Origin: Bacteroidales bacterium | GTDB taxonomy: Bacteria > Bacteroidota > Bacteroidia > Bacteroidales > UBA10428 | Assembly: GCA_016926235.1 (NCBI GenBank) | Contig: JAFGOZ010000220.1 | Location: forward strand, 124,001-188,000 | Length of the DNA stretch: 64,000 nt | Direction of reading: 5' to 3' | Part shown: positions 36,631 through 45,309 of the stretch, piece after piece | Layout of the letters: each line of letters begins with the position of its first letter | Position numbering within the stretch: position 1 is the stretch's first letter | The notes under the pieces: model-generated | What the model was told of the DNA's origin: nothing | Seen by the model: the letters and a program-made list of their open reading frames with translations, nothing else | Database searches by the model: none | Program-made: the position numbers and the translations under genes

Positions 36631-36636
36631 AATCAA

Positions 36637-36644
36637 CAAATTTA
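36637..36644 (-). promoter_or_regulatory. Candidate -7 promoter element for the SUI1 gene
   Basis: Reads TAAATTTG on the minus strand, an exact match to TAnnTTTG, but it is only 6 nt from the proposed ATG. If used, the transcript would be nearly leaderless, so the call is tentative. Confidence 0.3.
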
Positions 36645-36792
36645 TTTAACTATATTTAACATTGGGCTAAATTAGTTAAATCACAAATAATTTCGACTTA
36701 TATATAAAAAAACATTATTTTCGCTGTACCAAAAAATAAAATAATTATCTAAAATTTGCAGTTTGTGCTGCATAAATCTAAAATATCATCGG

Positions 36793-39700
36793 ATGAAGAA
36801 GTATAACTTATATAACAATTTACTGGGCTGGATAAGTTTTTTAATCGCAGCCACTGTTTACTTGTTAACCATTGAACCTTCAACCAGTTTATGGGATTGT
36901 GGAGAGTTTATTGCTTCGGCGTATAAACTCGAAGTGGGACATCCCCCGGGAGCCCCTCTTTTTATGATCCTTGCGCGATTTTTTTCTTTATTAGGGGGTG
37001 ATGCAGCCAATGCAGCTAAAATGGTGAATGTGATGTCTGCCCTGGCCAGTGCAGCTACTATTATGTTCTTGTTCTGGACTATAACTCACCTGGCACGGAA
37101 AATAGTTATCAAAGGAGAAGATGATCTCAACCTCTCTAAGTTGATTGCTATTCTGGGCAGTGGATTTGTGGGTGCTATGGCCTATACATTCTCAGATACT
37201 TTTTGGTTTTCGGCTGTTGAAGGAGAAGTATATGCTTCTTCCTCATTATTTACAGCTTTGGTATTTTGGGCAATTCTTAAATGGGAAAACATTGCCCACG
37301 AAAAATATGCAAACAGATGGTTGATACTGATAGCATACCTGATGGGGCTTTCAATCGGTGTCCACCTGCTTAACCTTCTTGCAATACCTGCCATTGTTCT
37401 TGTGTACTATTTTAAAATGTACGAAGTTACCCGAAAAGGTGTAATTAAAGCTCTTATTGTATCTGTAATTTTACTTGGAGCGATTATGTACGGTGTCATT
37501 TCAGGGGTTATAAAGATTGCATCGTGGTTCGAATTGTTATTTGTTAATTCATTTGGATTACCATTCTCCTCCGGAATTATATTTTATGCTCTTGCACTTA
37601 TCGCTGTTTGTTCATGGGGTGTTTATATTACACGCAAAAAAGGTAAAGTAATATTAAATACAATAATAACAGGATTTATAGTGATCGTCTTGGGATATTC
37701 GTCCTTTTCCATGATTGTGATCCGTTCATTGGCAGATCCTCCAATGGATGAAAATAATCCTGAAACCGTTTTTTCATTATTGGCTTATCTGAACAGAGAA
37801 CAATATGGAGACCGTCCATTGTTAAAAGGACAATATTATAATGCCCCGGTAACGGATTATGAGGAAGGAAAACCTGTGTGGACAAAGAAAGGTAAAAAAT
37901 ATGTGATTACGGATTATAAAACAGAAGTAAAGTATGATAAGCGTTTTATAACTATATTTCCTCGTATGTATAGTCCAAGTAAAGAACACATAAAGGTTTA
38001 CAATGAGTGGGGAAAAGTAAAAGGGACACCGATAACTATACGAAATCAGCAAGGCCAGAACCAGGTAGTTAAGAAACCAACATTTGGTGAAAACCTGCGG
38101 TTCTTCTTTAGTTACCAGGTTGGGTTTATGTATCTCAGGTATTTCATGTGGAACTTTGCCGGGCGTCAGAACGACATACAAAGTAGCGGGGGCATCCTTC
38201 ATGGGAATTGGATGTCGGGTATACCATTGTTTGACAAAGGGCGTATTGGGCCACAGGAGAACCTGCCCTCCAAGTATAAAAACCAGAAATCTCAAAATAA
38301 CTATTATATGCTTCCTTTATTGCTCGGGTTAATTGGAATGTTCTATCATTTCAACAAGAATAATAAGGATGCATCTGTAGTATTGTTACTATTTATATTA
38401 ACCGGACTGGCCATTGTTGTTTATCTTAACCAGACACCTCTTCAACCGCGCGAAAGAGATTATGCATATGCAGGTTCGTTTTATGCTTTTGCGATTTGGA
38501 TAGGCCTGGGAGTATTGGGGGTTATCTCTGCTTTCAAGGAAAAACAAAGGGGAGTGGTCTTAACAACTTTCATTGTTCTGTTATGTTTTGCTTTAGTGCC
38601 GGGTATTATGGCAAAGGAAAACTGGGATGACCACGATCGCTCAGGACGTTATACTGCACGTGATTTTGCATATGACTATCTTATGTCTTGCGAGCCTAAT
38701 TCAATATTACTTACCAATGGAGATAATGACACATTCCCGCTTTGGTACTTACAGGAAGTTGAAGAAGTGAGGACAGATGTACGGGTTGTGAACCTGATGC
38801 TATTAAATACGGATTGGTATATTGACCAGATGAGGAGAAAGGCATACGATTCAGATCCGGTACCCTTCTCTCTTACTGAAGACCAATACATTCAGGGTAA
38901 GCGTGATGTAGTTTATTTTGTACCCCGGACGGAGGATTATGTAGATTTAAAAAAGGCAATTGAATTCGTGGCAAGTGATGATCCCCGGACGAAGCAATTG
39001 CCAAATTATGGTGAAGAGATAAGCTATTTTCCAACCAAGAACTTTATTCTCCCGGTTGATTCAGCTACTGTTGTTAATAATGGAACTGTAGCTCCTGAAC
39101 TGGCTGACAAAATAGTACCGGAAATACGATTCTCATTGAACCGGGGACATGTGGTTAAAGGCGAATTTATGTTATTGGATCTATTGGCCCATAATAATTG
39201 GGAAAGACCTGTATATTTTGTTGCCGGAGGAAACAGTGGGGCACTCGGCCTTGAAAATTATTTCCAGCTTGAAGGACTTGCCTATAGATTAGTTCCAATA
39301 AACACACCTTCACAAGGCTTCCCAAATTATGGAAGAATTGATGTGGATAAGATGTATGATAATTTCATGAACAAATTTGAATGGGGAAGGATGAATGCAC
39401 CAGACGTATATCTGGATCACTTTCATGTAAGAACAATATCGGTTACTTTGCTTCGTAACAGATTTGCACGACTTGCCGATGCTCTTTCACAACAGGCAAA
39501 ATATGATTCTGCAGTTGCTGTTCTGGATAAGGCGATGGACCTCATGCCGGATGAGAAGGTACCCTATGATTACCACATTAACAGTATTGTTGAAGCCTAT
39601 TTTAATGCTGGTGCATTAGATAAAGCAACTGAACTGGCAAAACAATATTCAGCACTTTTGGATGAGGAACTCGACTACTATTTTAGCCTCAAACCTAAAT

Positions 39701-39864
39701 TCAGGGCAACTATAGACCTTGAGGTTCGTATAGCATTGCAATCTTATCAGGAGCTGGTTATGATACTGACTCAAAAAGGCGGGGCAGAAATGTCTGGAAC
39801 CATTGAACAACAATTTACCAAATACTATAACCTTTATTCACAGTCACAGCAGGCTATGCAATAA
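36793..39864 (+). CDS. DUF2723 polytopic membrane protein (glycosyltransferase-like)
   Basis: A 1023-residue membrane protein. ATG 36793 (MKKYNLYNNLLGW) is preferred over an upstream TTG at 36763. The N-terminal half has many transmembrane segments and the family signature LTIEPSTSLWDCGEFIASAYKLEVGHPPG (key residues EPS, WDCGE and HPPG), reminiscent of GT-C protein O-mannosyltransferases. The C-terminal 450 residues are soluble and contain NGDNDTFPLWYLQ and TPR-like helices near the end. DUF2723 proteins are nearly universal in Bacteroidota; their enzymatic role is thought to be lipid-linked glycosyl transfer but is not settled. Confidence 0.88.
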   Translation: MKKYNLYNNLLGWISFLIAATVYLLTIEPSTSLWDCGEFIASAYKLEVGHPPGAPLFMILARFFSLLGGDAANAAKMVNVMSALASAATIMFLFWTITHLARKIVIKGEDDLNLSKLIAILGSGFVGAMAYTFSDTFWFSAVEGEVYASSSLFTALVFWAILKWENIAHEKYANRWLILIAYLMGLSIGVHLLNLLAIPAIVLVYYFKMYEVTRKGVIKALIVSVILLGAIMYGVISGVIKIASWFELLFVNSFGLPFSSGIIFYALALIAVCSWGVYITRKKGKVILNTIITGFIVIVLGYSSFSMIVIRSLADPPMDENNPETVFSLLAYLNREQYGDRPLLKGQYYNAPVTDYEEGKPVWTKKGKKYVITDYKTEVKYDKRFITIFPRMYSPSKEHIKVYNEWGKVKGTPITIRNQQGQNQVVKKPTFGENLRFFFSYQVGFMYLRYFMWNFAGRQNDIQSSGGILHGNWMSGIPLFDKGRIGPQENLPSKYKNQKSQNNYYMLPLLLGLIGMFYHFNKNNKDASVVLLLFILTGLAIVVYLNQTPLQPRERDYAYAGSFYAFAIWIGLGVLGVISAFKEKQRGVVLTTFIVLLCFALVPGIMAKENWDDHDRSGRYTARDFAYDYLMSCEPNSILLTNGDNDTFPLWYLQEVEEVRTDVRVVNLMLLNTDWYIDQMRRKAYDSDPVPFSLTEDQYIQGKRDVVYFVPRTEDYVDLKKAIEFVASDDPRTKQLPNYGEEISYFPTKNFILPVDSATVVNNGTVAPELADKIVPEIRFSLNRGHVVKGEFMLLDLLAHNNWERPVYFVAGGNSGALGLENYFQLEGLAYRLVPINTPSQGFPNYGRIDVDKMYDNFMNKFEWGRMNAPDVYLDHFHVRTISVTLLRNRFARLADALSQQAKYDSAVAVLDKAMDLMPDEKVPYDYHINSIVEAYFNAGALDKATELAKQYSALLDEELDYYFSLKPKFRATIDLEVRIALQSYQELVMILTQKGGAEMSGTIEQQFTKYYNLYSQSQQAMQ

Positions 39865-39880
39865 AAACAAAGTATAATTG

Positions 39881-39930
39881 ACAATAAGCGTTAAGATATG
39901 ATCAGGTTATCTTAGCGCTTTATTGTTTTA
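39881..39930. terminator. Bidirectional terminator hairpin
   Basis: Between convergent genes, ACAATAAGCGTTAAGATA and TTATCTTAGCGCTTTATTGT form a long stem with one bulge and a GT pair around an 8-nt loop. T-rich sequence follows on the plus strand and A-rich sequence precedes, so it can stop transcripts from both sides. Confidence 0.75.
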
Positions 39931-39949
39931 ATAGTTTTTTATTGTGCCT

Positions 39950-40924
39950 CTAATATTTTCTAATCAGCAGTTTATTTGCCAGGTTTATTAGCTCGTCTAA
40001 TTTGTCTTTTTTCACATCAACGTGTTTAAGTTCGTCTATTGCTTTTTCAAAAAACTCATTTATTTTATTCTCAGTATTTTTTCTTATTTCCAGTCTATTA
40101 TATATCGATTTTACCTTTGATATTTTTTCGTCCTCATTATACTTTTTTATATGCAACAGCTCAAGAAGTTCTTTCCTTATTTTGTCATTGTCTGTATTCA
40201 AAGCATTTACGAGAAGATAGGTTTTTTTATTACATACTATATCCCCTCCATGCTTCTTTCCAAAGACTTCTGCATCCCCATATACATCAAGCAGGTCATC
40301 CTGCAACTGAAATGCCAGTCCCAGATATTTACCAAAATTATAAAGTCTTTCAGCATCCTCATTTTGTGCACCTCCCAGAATAGCACCAATCTTCAGGCAT
40401 GCAGCTATCAGGACAGATGTTTTTAAAAATATCATATTCAGGTACTCGTCTTCATCTAACGATTCCTTCAACTCAAAATTCATATCCAATTGCTGGCCTT
40501 CACAAACTTTCAGTGCAGTTTCGTTGTATATTTCCCAAACCTTTCGTGAATACTTTTCTTCTGCAAATGTGATAAATTGATTGGCCAGAAACACCATGGC
40601 ATCTCCGGAGAGTATAGCCGTATTTTCATTCCATTTTACATGAATGGTAGGTTTTCCTCTTCGTACCGGTGCTTTATCCATAATATCATCATGGATAAGG
40701 GTAAAGTTATGGAATAATTCTAATCCGATAGCAGGTAAGATAGCAGGTTCAATATTTTCAGAAAACATATTACAGGATAGCAGCACGAATGCAGGCCTAA
40801 GCTTTTTTCCTCCAAGTGAAATGATGTATTCAATTGGTTCATACAATTCAACCGGTTGTTTGATAAAACGAATTTCTTTAATTCGTTTTTCTATTATTTC
40901 TTGTATTTCCTTAAGTGAATACAT
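39950..40924 (-). CDS. Polyprenyl (farnesyl/geranylgeranyl-type) diphosphate synthase
   Basis: A 324-residue trans-prenyltransferase starting at ATG 40922-40924; a GTG at 40960 would add 12 residues. The first Asp-rich motif DDIMD is at 79-83 in FTLIHDDIMDKAPVRRG and the second, QLQDDLLDVYGD, has DDLLD at 209-213. It condenses IPP onto allylic diphosphates to make a C15-C20 or longer chain for quinones or carrier lipids. Residues before DDIMD (LFHNF) suggest a medium-chain product, but length cannot be fixed by eye. Confidence 0.92.
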   Translation of the reverse strand: MYSLKEIQEIIEKRIKEIRFIKQPVELYEPIEYIISLGGKKLRPAFVLLSCNMFSENIEPAILPAIGLELFHNFTLIHDDIMDKAPVRRGKPTIHVKWNENTAILSGDAMVFLANQFITFAEEKYSRKVWEIYNETALKVCEGQQLDMNFELKESLDEDEYLNMIFLKTSVLIAACLKIGAILGGAQNEDAERLYNFGKYLGLAFQLQDDLLDVYGDAEVFGKKHGGDIVCNKKTYLLVNALNTDNDKIRKELLELLHIKKYNEDEKISKVKSIYNRLEIRKNTENKINEFFEKAIDELKHVDVKKDKLDELINLANKLLIRKY

Positions 40925-41484
40925 CCTGATGAATGAAAAATGAAGTCGTAAATATAGCACAAACAGCGATTTTTTAATAATTTAAACTTTGCTTTTTATT
41001 ATTTCTCCGGGTTCGGTGTTGAATTTAGCAATAGTGGTGCCTGCATCGGAGCTAAAAGTGAATCTCTGATTCACAGTAAAAGCTATAATGTTCTCCTGAT
41101 ACATGGGATTTGTGTATGAAAAAGACTTTTAGCTTTTAGCCATTGGCTATTAGTAAACTTCTAAAAGCTAAAGGCTAATAGCTTTTTGTAGAAGTGAGTC
41201 TCTGATTCACATTGCTTCAAAGAAGCAACATCCAGCACTATAAGGTTAGTAAGTTTTCCTGCTTTGGTTGTAATATAACATCGAGGAAGTCTGAGACTTC
41301 CTTTTTTATGCAACGTAGTCGGAGATTCCGAACGCTGGGATTTTATCTGTCCGAAAAGGGTAAAAAGTAGTTAAAGACCTGACAAAAATTTTAATGTTCT
41401 TTCAAGCTAATTAATTTATTTTTATTTTAAACGCTAATTTTTAATTTTGCAAGCGGTTTTAATTTCCAAAATTCTGATATCCGG
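40925..41484. repeat. Palindrome-rich spacer (REP-like elements)
   Basis: A 560-base spacer without a gene. It contains GTGAATCTCTGATTCAC (41058-41074), GTGAGTCTCTGATTCAC (41194-41210), GGAAGTCTGAGACTTCC (41285-41301) followed by a T-run, and CGGAGATTCCG (41320-41330). An imperfect inverted repeat of 23-nt arms (41131-41153 with 41161-41183) with a 7-nt loop sits between the first two. All contain an AGTCTC/GATTC-like core, which suggests related REP-type elements. A -7-like motif for the next gene lies at 41452-41459. Confidence 0.75.
41452..41459 (+). promoter_or_regulatory. Candidate -7 promoter element
   Basis: TAATTTTG matches TAnnTTTG and is 25 nt upstream of the ATG at 41485. It would drive the thioredoxin-family gene and carA together. 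Confidence 0.5.
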
Positions 41485-42954
41485 ATGGGCATGATAAAGC
41501 CTAATATTTTAGTAATACTTATTGTTTCAGCCTGCCTGAATTTATGTTCCCAGGATCATTATACTATTGAAGTTTCTATTAAAGGAGGAGCTAACCTTGA
41601 AGTAATTTTAGGACACTACCTTGGCAGTTCAATTGTCCCGGTTGATACGATTGTATTGAACAATGACGGGGAAGGTGCGTTTACCGGTAAAGAGGCATTA
41701 CCCCAGGGATTATACTTTCTTTACCTGGGTGAAAATAAAATGATTGATATGATCATCGCTGATGACCAGGATTTTAAAATCAGCTTTTCTAAGAATATTC
41801 CTGATTTTAAGATAGAAGGGTCGAAAGAAAATGAATTGTTCTTTGATTATCGTAATTACATGCTTTCAAAAGGTGCTGAGATGGGCCGGTTAAATGATAT
41901 TCAGATCCGCTCAAATTCAAAAGCAGCTAAAGATTCGATAGATAAGGTAATGCAAGACCTTAATACTGAAGTTGTGAACCATGTTACAAAAATGACAGAT
42001 GAAAATATGGGCACGTTTTTCAGTACATTTGTAATTGGTGCAAGAGATATACCGATGCCTCTGGCGCCAAAAGATAAAGATGGCAATTTAACTGATTCAT
42101 TGTTTTATTATCATTATGCGGTGGAACATTATTTCGATAATTTTGATTTAAGTGATGAACGATTATTGCGGACACCCATCTATAATGAAAAGGTAGAAAT
42201 GTATATTTCTCAGGTTGTAGCGCCCAGGACAGATTCCTTGTTAAAAGCAGTTGATTTTTTATTGTCAAAAACTGAAAACAGCGAAGAACTATTCAAAAAT
42301 ATGCTTTCAATGCTTATGCTGTATTCACTTCGAAATGATTATTCAGAGATGGATGAAGTCTTTGTCCACCTTGCTGAAGATTATTATCTCCCAAAAGCGG
42401 ACTGGGCTGAACCAGATTTTATGAATTTGCTCAGGAAGAAAACAAATGAGAAAAAGCGCACATTGCGTGGTCAGATTGCTCCTGATTTTGAAGTACTTGA
42501 GGTAAGTACTGATCACTTTCTTAAATCAGCGAATAATGCAGATTTAAAGACTGATACATTAGTGGGTAGCCCAATGATGATCAGCTCAGTTAATGCCGAA
42601 TATACTATATTGTATTTCTGGGAAGCAGATTGTGGTCATTGCAAGGAAGTGACACCAAAGCTATACGAGATGTACGAAAAGAGTCTTAAAGAAAAAGGGG
42701 TAAAGATTATTAGTATTCAAATGCTTACGAGTCCTGTTGGAAAGACTAAATGGATTGATTTTGTAAACAAACACCAGTTATATGACTGGTATAACGTATG
42801 GCAGCCAAATGATTTTGAATACAGGACAGTATATGATTTACGATATTCGCCGGTAATGTATTTGCTGGATAAAGACCATAAGATAATAGCTAAAAATATA
42901 GCACCTGAACAGGTGGACGAATTAATTGAATTATATAAAACAAACAAACTATAA
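41485..42954 (+). CDS. DUF4369/DUF5106-type thioredoxin-family protein (CGHC)
   Basis: A 489-residue exported protein with an N-terminal signal (ILVILIVSACLNLCSQ). A DUF4369-like beta domain (about 25-125) is followed by a long helical domain like DUF5106 (about 130-320) and a C-terminal thioredoxin fold. The active site is CGHC at 383-386 in FWEADCGHCKEV, the motif of protein disulfide isomerases rather than the CxPC of TlpA. A cis-Pro is present in YSPVMY. It is 6 nt upstream of carA. A second ATG at 41491 is an alternative start. Confidence 0.87.
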   Translation: MGMIKPNILVILIVSACLNLCSQDHYTIEVSIKGGANLEVILGHYLGSSIVPVDTIVLNNDGEGAFTGKEALPQGLYFLYLGENKMIDMIIADDQDFKISFSKNIPDFKIEGSKENELFFDYRNYMLSKGAEMGRLNDIQIRSNSKAAKDSIDKVMQDLNTEVVNHVTKMTDENMGTFFSTFVIGARDIPMPLAPKDKDGNLTDSLFYYHYAVEHYFDNFDLSDERLLRTPIYNEKVEMYISQVVAPRTDSLLKAVDFLLSKTENSEELFKNMLSMLMLYSLRNDYSEMDEVFVHLAEDYYLPKADWAEPDFMNLLRKKTNEKKRTLRGQIAPDFEVLEVSTDHFLKSANNADLKTDTLVGSPMMISSVNAEYTILYFWEADCGHCKEVTPKLYEMYEKSLKEKGVKIISIQMLTSPVGKTKWIDFVNKHQLYDWYNVWQPNDFEYRTVYDLRYSPVMYLLDKDHKIIAKNIAPEQVDELIELYKTNKL

Positions 42955-42960
42955 ACAGGG

Positions 42961-44037
42961 ATGGAAAAAGGGAAAAAACTTAAACTGATTTTGGAAGACG
43001 GTACCGAATATACAGGCTGGTCATTTGGATATGACGGGTCAATTTCCGGCGAAGTTGTTTTTAATACTGCAATGACAGGGTATCCGGAAAGTCTGACGGA
43101 TCCATCCTATAAAGGGCAAATACTGGTCCTTACCTATCCGCTTATTGGTAATTATGGAGTCCCTGTAAATGCGATGGAGAACAATATGGAGAAGTTCTAC
43201 GAATCCTATGCCCTTCATATTTCGGGATTGATCGTATCAGATTACTCTTTTGAATACAGCCACTGGAATGCCCAAAAGAGCTTGGGCGACTGGTTAAAAG
43301 AAGAGAAAGTGCCCGGGATTTATGGTATAGATACAAGGGCGCTGACAAAGCGTTTGCGTGAGAAAGGGACCATGTTGGGCAAGATCGTTTTTGAAGAAGA
43401 TGTGGAATGGTATGATCCGGGGAAAGAAAACCTGGTGGCAAAAGTGAGCATTGACAAGAAAGAGGTGTATGGAAATGGCAAATACAAAATATTACTGATT
43501 GATTGTGGTGTAAAACACAATATAATCCGTTGCCTGCTTAAACGTGATACAACTGTAATTCGTGTACCCTGGGACCATGATATCTCAAAAGAAGAGTATG
43601 ATGGCCTGTTTATTTCAAATGGTCCCGGAGACCCAAAGATGTGCATGGAGACAGTAGAATCCTTAAAAAAGGCTTATGGTGAGAACAAACCTATATTTGG
43701 CATTTGTCTGGGTAACCAGCTTATGTCATTGGCAGCAGGAGGAGATACATACAAATTAAAATATGGGCACCGAAGTCACAACCAGCCGGTAATAAAAGTT
43801 GGAACAGATACCGCTTATGTTACATCACAAAACCATGGTTATGCTACAGATAATAAGACATTAACAATAGATTGGGAACCATTATTCATTAACATTAATG
43901 ATGATACAAATGAAGGGATTAAGCATAAATCAAAGCCTTTTTTCTCTACCCAGTTTCACCCTGAAGCATCCAGCGGGCCAACAGATACGGAGTTTTTATT
44001 TGATGATTTTATTGAATTGATTAAAAACGGGAAATAG
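42961..44037 (+). CDS. carA: Carbamoyl-phosphate synthase small subunit
   Basis: A 358-residue glutaminase subunit that supplies ammonia to CarB for carbamoyl phosphate, feeding arginine and pyrimidine synthesis. The N-terminal domain has LEDGTEYTGWSFG and VFNTAMTGYPESLTDPSY. The class I amidotransferase domain has the nucleophile Cys249 in GICLGNQL, then SQNHGYAT and the His/Glu of TQFHPEASSGPTDTEFLF. carB does not follow; the next 450 bases are a structured spacer, so the large subunit must be elsewhere. Length is normal. Confidence 0.96.
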   Translation: MEKGKKLKLILEDGTEYTGWSFGYDGSISGEVVFNTAMTGYPESLTDPSYKGQILVLTYPLIGNYGVPVNAMENNMEKFYESYALHISGLIVSDYSFEYSHWNAQKSLGDWLKEEKVPGIYGIDTRALTKRLREKGTMLGKIVFEEDVEWYDPGKENLVAKVSIDKKEVYGNGKYKILLIDCGVKHNIIRCLLKRDTTVIRVPWDHDISKEEYDGLFISNGPGDPKMCMETVESLKKAYGENKPIFGICLGNQLMSLAAGGDTYKLKYGHRSHNQPVIKVGTDTAYVTSQNHGYATDNKTLTIDWEPLFININDDTNEGIKHKSKPFFSTQFHPEASSGPTDTEFLFDDFIELIKNGK

Positions 44038-44121
44038 GCGAGGGGTCCACTAATTTCACGAATTGCCCTAATTTATTGATTTTTATCAAAAAAACCAGGA
44101 TCATCAATTGGCGCCATCCTA

Positions 44122-44410
44122 TTCCGTTGCATGAATATTTCTAACGATTAAAATGGGTACTGCTTGCAACGGTTTTATTTAGGAAACTCTAATTCTACAA
44201 ATATATGACTCCCCTAGAGTCAATCAACGACTTGATTAGGTTTAATCTGACAATATTAAATTATTGTAGCTATCCATAAAGGATAAATTATTGTCTTTAA
44301 TTGTAAAGGACTCCAGAGGAGTCATATGTCTATAGAAAGTAATTATTACGAAATAAAACCGTTGCAAGCATTTTATAACAATGTAATACCAAACCTTACA
44401 TGCAACGGAA
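44122..44410. repeat. Nested inverted-repeat element (MITE-like)
   Basis: Inside the 458-base spacer 44038-44495, TTCCGTTGCATG (44122-44133) is the exact complement of CATGCAACGGAA (44399-44410). Within it, TGCTTGCAACGGTTTTATTT (44161-44180) is exactly complementary to 44351-44370. Further in, two palindromes, GACTCCCCTAGAGTC and GACTCCAGAGGAGTC, again face each other with flanking ATATGACTCC complementarity. The centre has a small hairpin TATCC-ATAAA-GGATA. No open frame is present. It looks like a non-autonomous mobile or structural element of about 290 bp; the rest of the spacer shows nothing clear. Confidence 0.8.
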
Positions 44411-44495
44411 AGCATGAACGCTGGTTATCTCAACTGATGTTTGATTCAATAAATCACGAGGACTTTGCGGTTTATCTCAAATAAACAGTGTGATT

Positions 44496-45308
44496 TTAAT
44501 TAAGTTTCCATTTTTTTAAATTCAACGACCCGAAGCACCCATATCCGTTATTCACAGTACTGTATCTCGGTTGATATGTGTTTGGCCAGATTGCAGATGG
44601 AGAAGTAGTGATATACTCGGTTAATTTCTCGTCATAGGCATAAACAATCATTTCAACTGTATCAGTATCTGAAAAACCTGAAATTTCGAATGGCAGGGAA
44701 ATATCCAGGTCAGCATCCTCTTCCCTGAAATACCGGTTCAATGAAATGGCTTCATTATTAATAAGGATGGCAACATCATACATAGTAACCATGCTATCGT
44801 ATTGAACCGTAAATTCAATAGATTTCAGGTTAATTTTAATATTATTTCCGGTCAATACAGGTGTTGCCGGAATAGTAGTTTCTGAAGTTAATTCAGGCAA
44901 ATTTTCATATGTACAAAATACACTGTAAGTTTCCCCTGCTTTCGGATAAAAATGGTCCGAACGATATACTGAATCCTGAAACACACCCTCAAAACGTGTT
45001 TGGTAAAAAACAGTTGTATCAACCGCTTGACCATTTTCCATTCGGTATACCTCTACCACGGCACCAGGGGCATCCCATGTTTCACTTGTATCGTAAGGTA
45101 CTTTCACTGACTTTTCCAGCCGTATAAACGACATGGGAAGTGAATCAAGGGAATCTGGCCTGATTACTCCCATAATATTAAGCATGGGGATATGAGTTGG
45201 ATCTTCAAGGAAATTAGGTTGTGGACCAAGTATCATTTCTTCACATGAAGTAATGCAAAGAGATATCGCGATTACAATAATGATTTTTTTATATAGGGTT
45301 TTCTTCAT
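44496..45308 (-). CDS. DUF4249-type outer-membrane lipoprotein
   Basis: A 270-residue lipoprotein starting at ATG 45306-45308, one base after the stop of the receptor gene; a TTG-initiated longer frame lies within that gene. Signal MKKTLYKKIIIVIAISLCITSC ends at a lipobox Cys. The body is beta-rich with an N-terminal PNFLEDPTHIPMLNI stretch and matches DUF4249 proteins, which accompany TonB receptors in Bacteroidota and may act as SusD-like surface binders. The ligand is unknown. Confidence 0.82.
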   Translation of the reverse strand: MKKTLYKKIIIVIAISLCITSCEEMILGPQPNFLEDPTHIPMLNIMGVIRPDSLDSLPMSFIRLEKSVKVPYDTSETWDAPGAVVEVYRMENGQAVDTTVFYQTRFEGVFQDSVYRSDHFYPKAGETYSVFCTYENLPELTSETTIPATPVLTGNNIKINLKSIEFTVQYDSMVTMYDVAILINNEAISLNRYFREEDADLDISLPFEISGFSDTDTVEMIVYAYDEKLTEYITTSPSAIWPNTYQPRYSTVNNGYGCFGSLNLKKWKLN

Positions 45309-45309
45309 G

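Noticed and set aside
36763..36793. TTG 36763 as start of the DUF2723 gene
   Set aside because: The first ten residues (MCCINLKYHR) are not family-like and ATG 36793 gives the normal N-terminus.
40925..41484. CRISPR array
   Set aside because: Palindromes are not equally spaced, repeats are not identical, and no cas genes are near.
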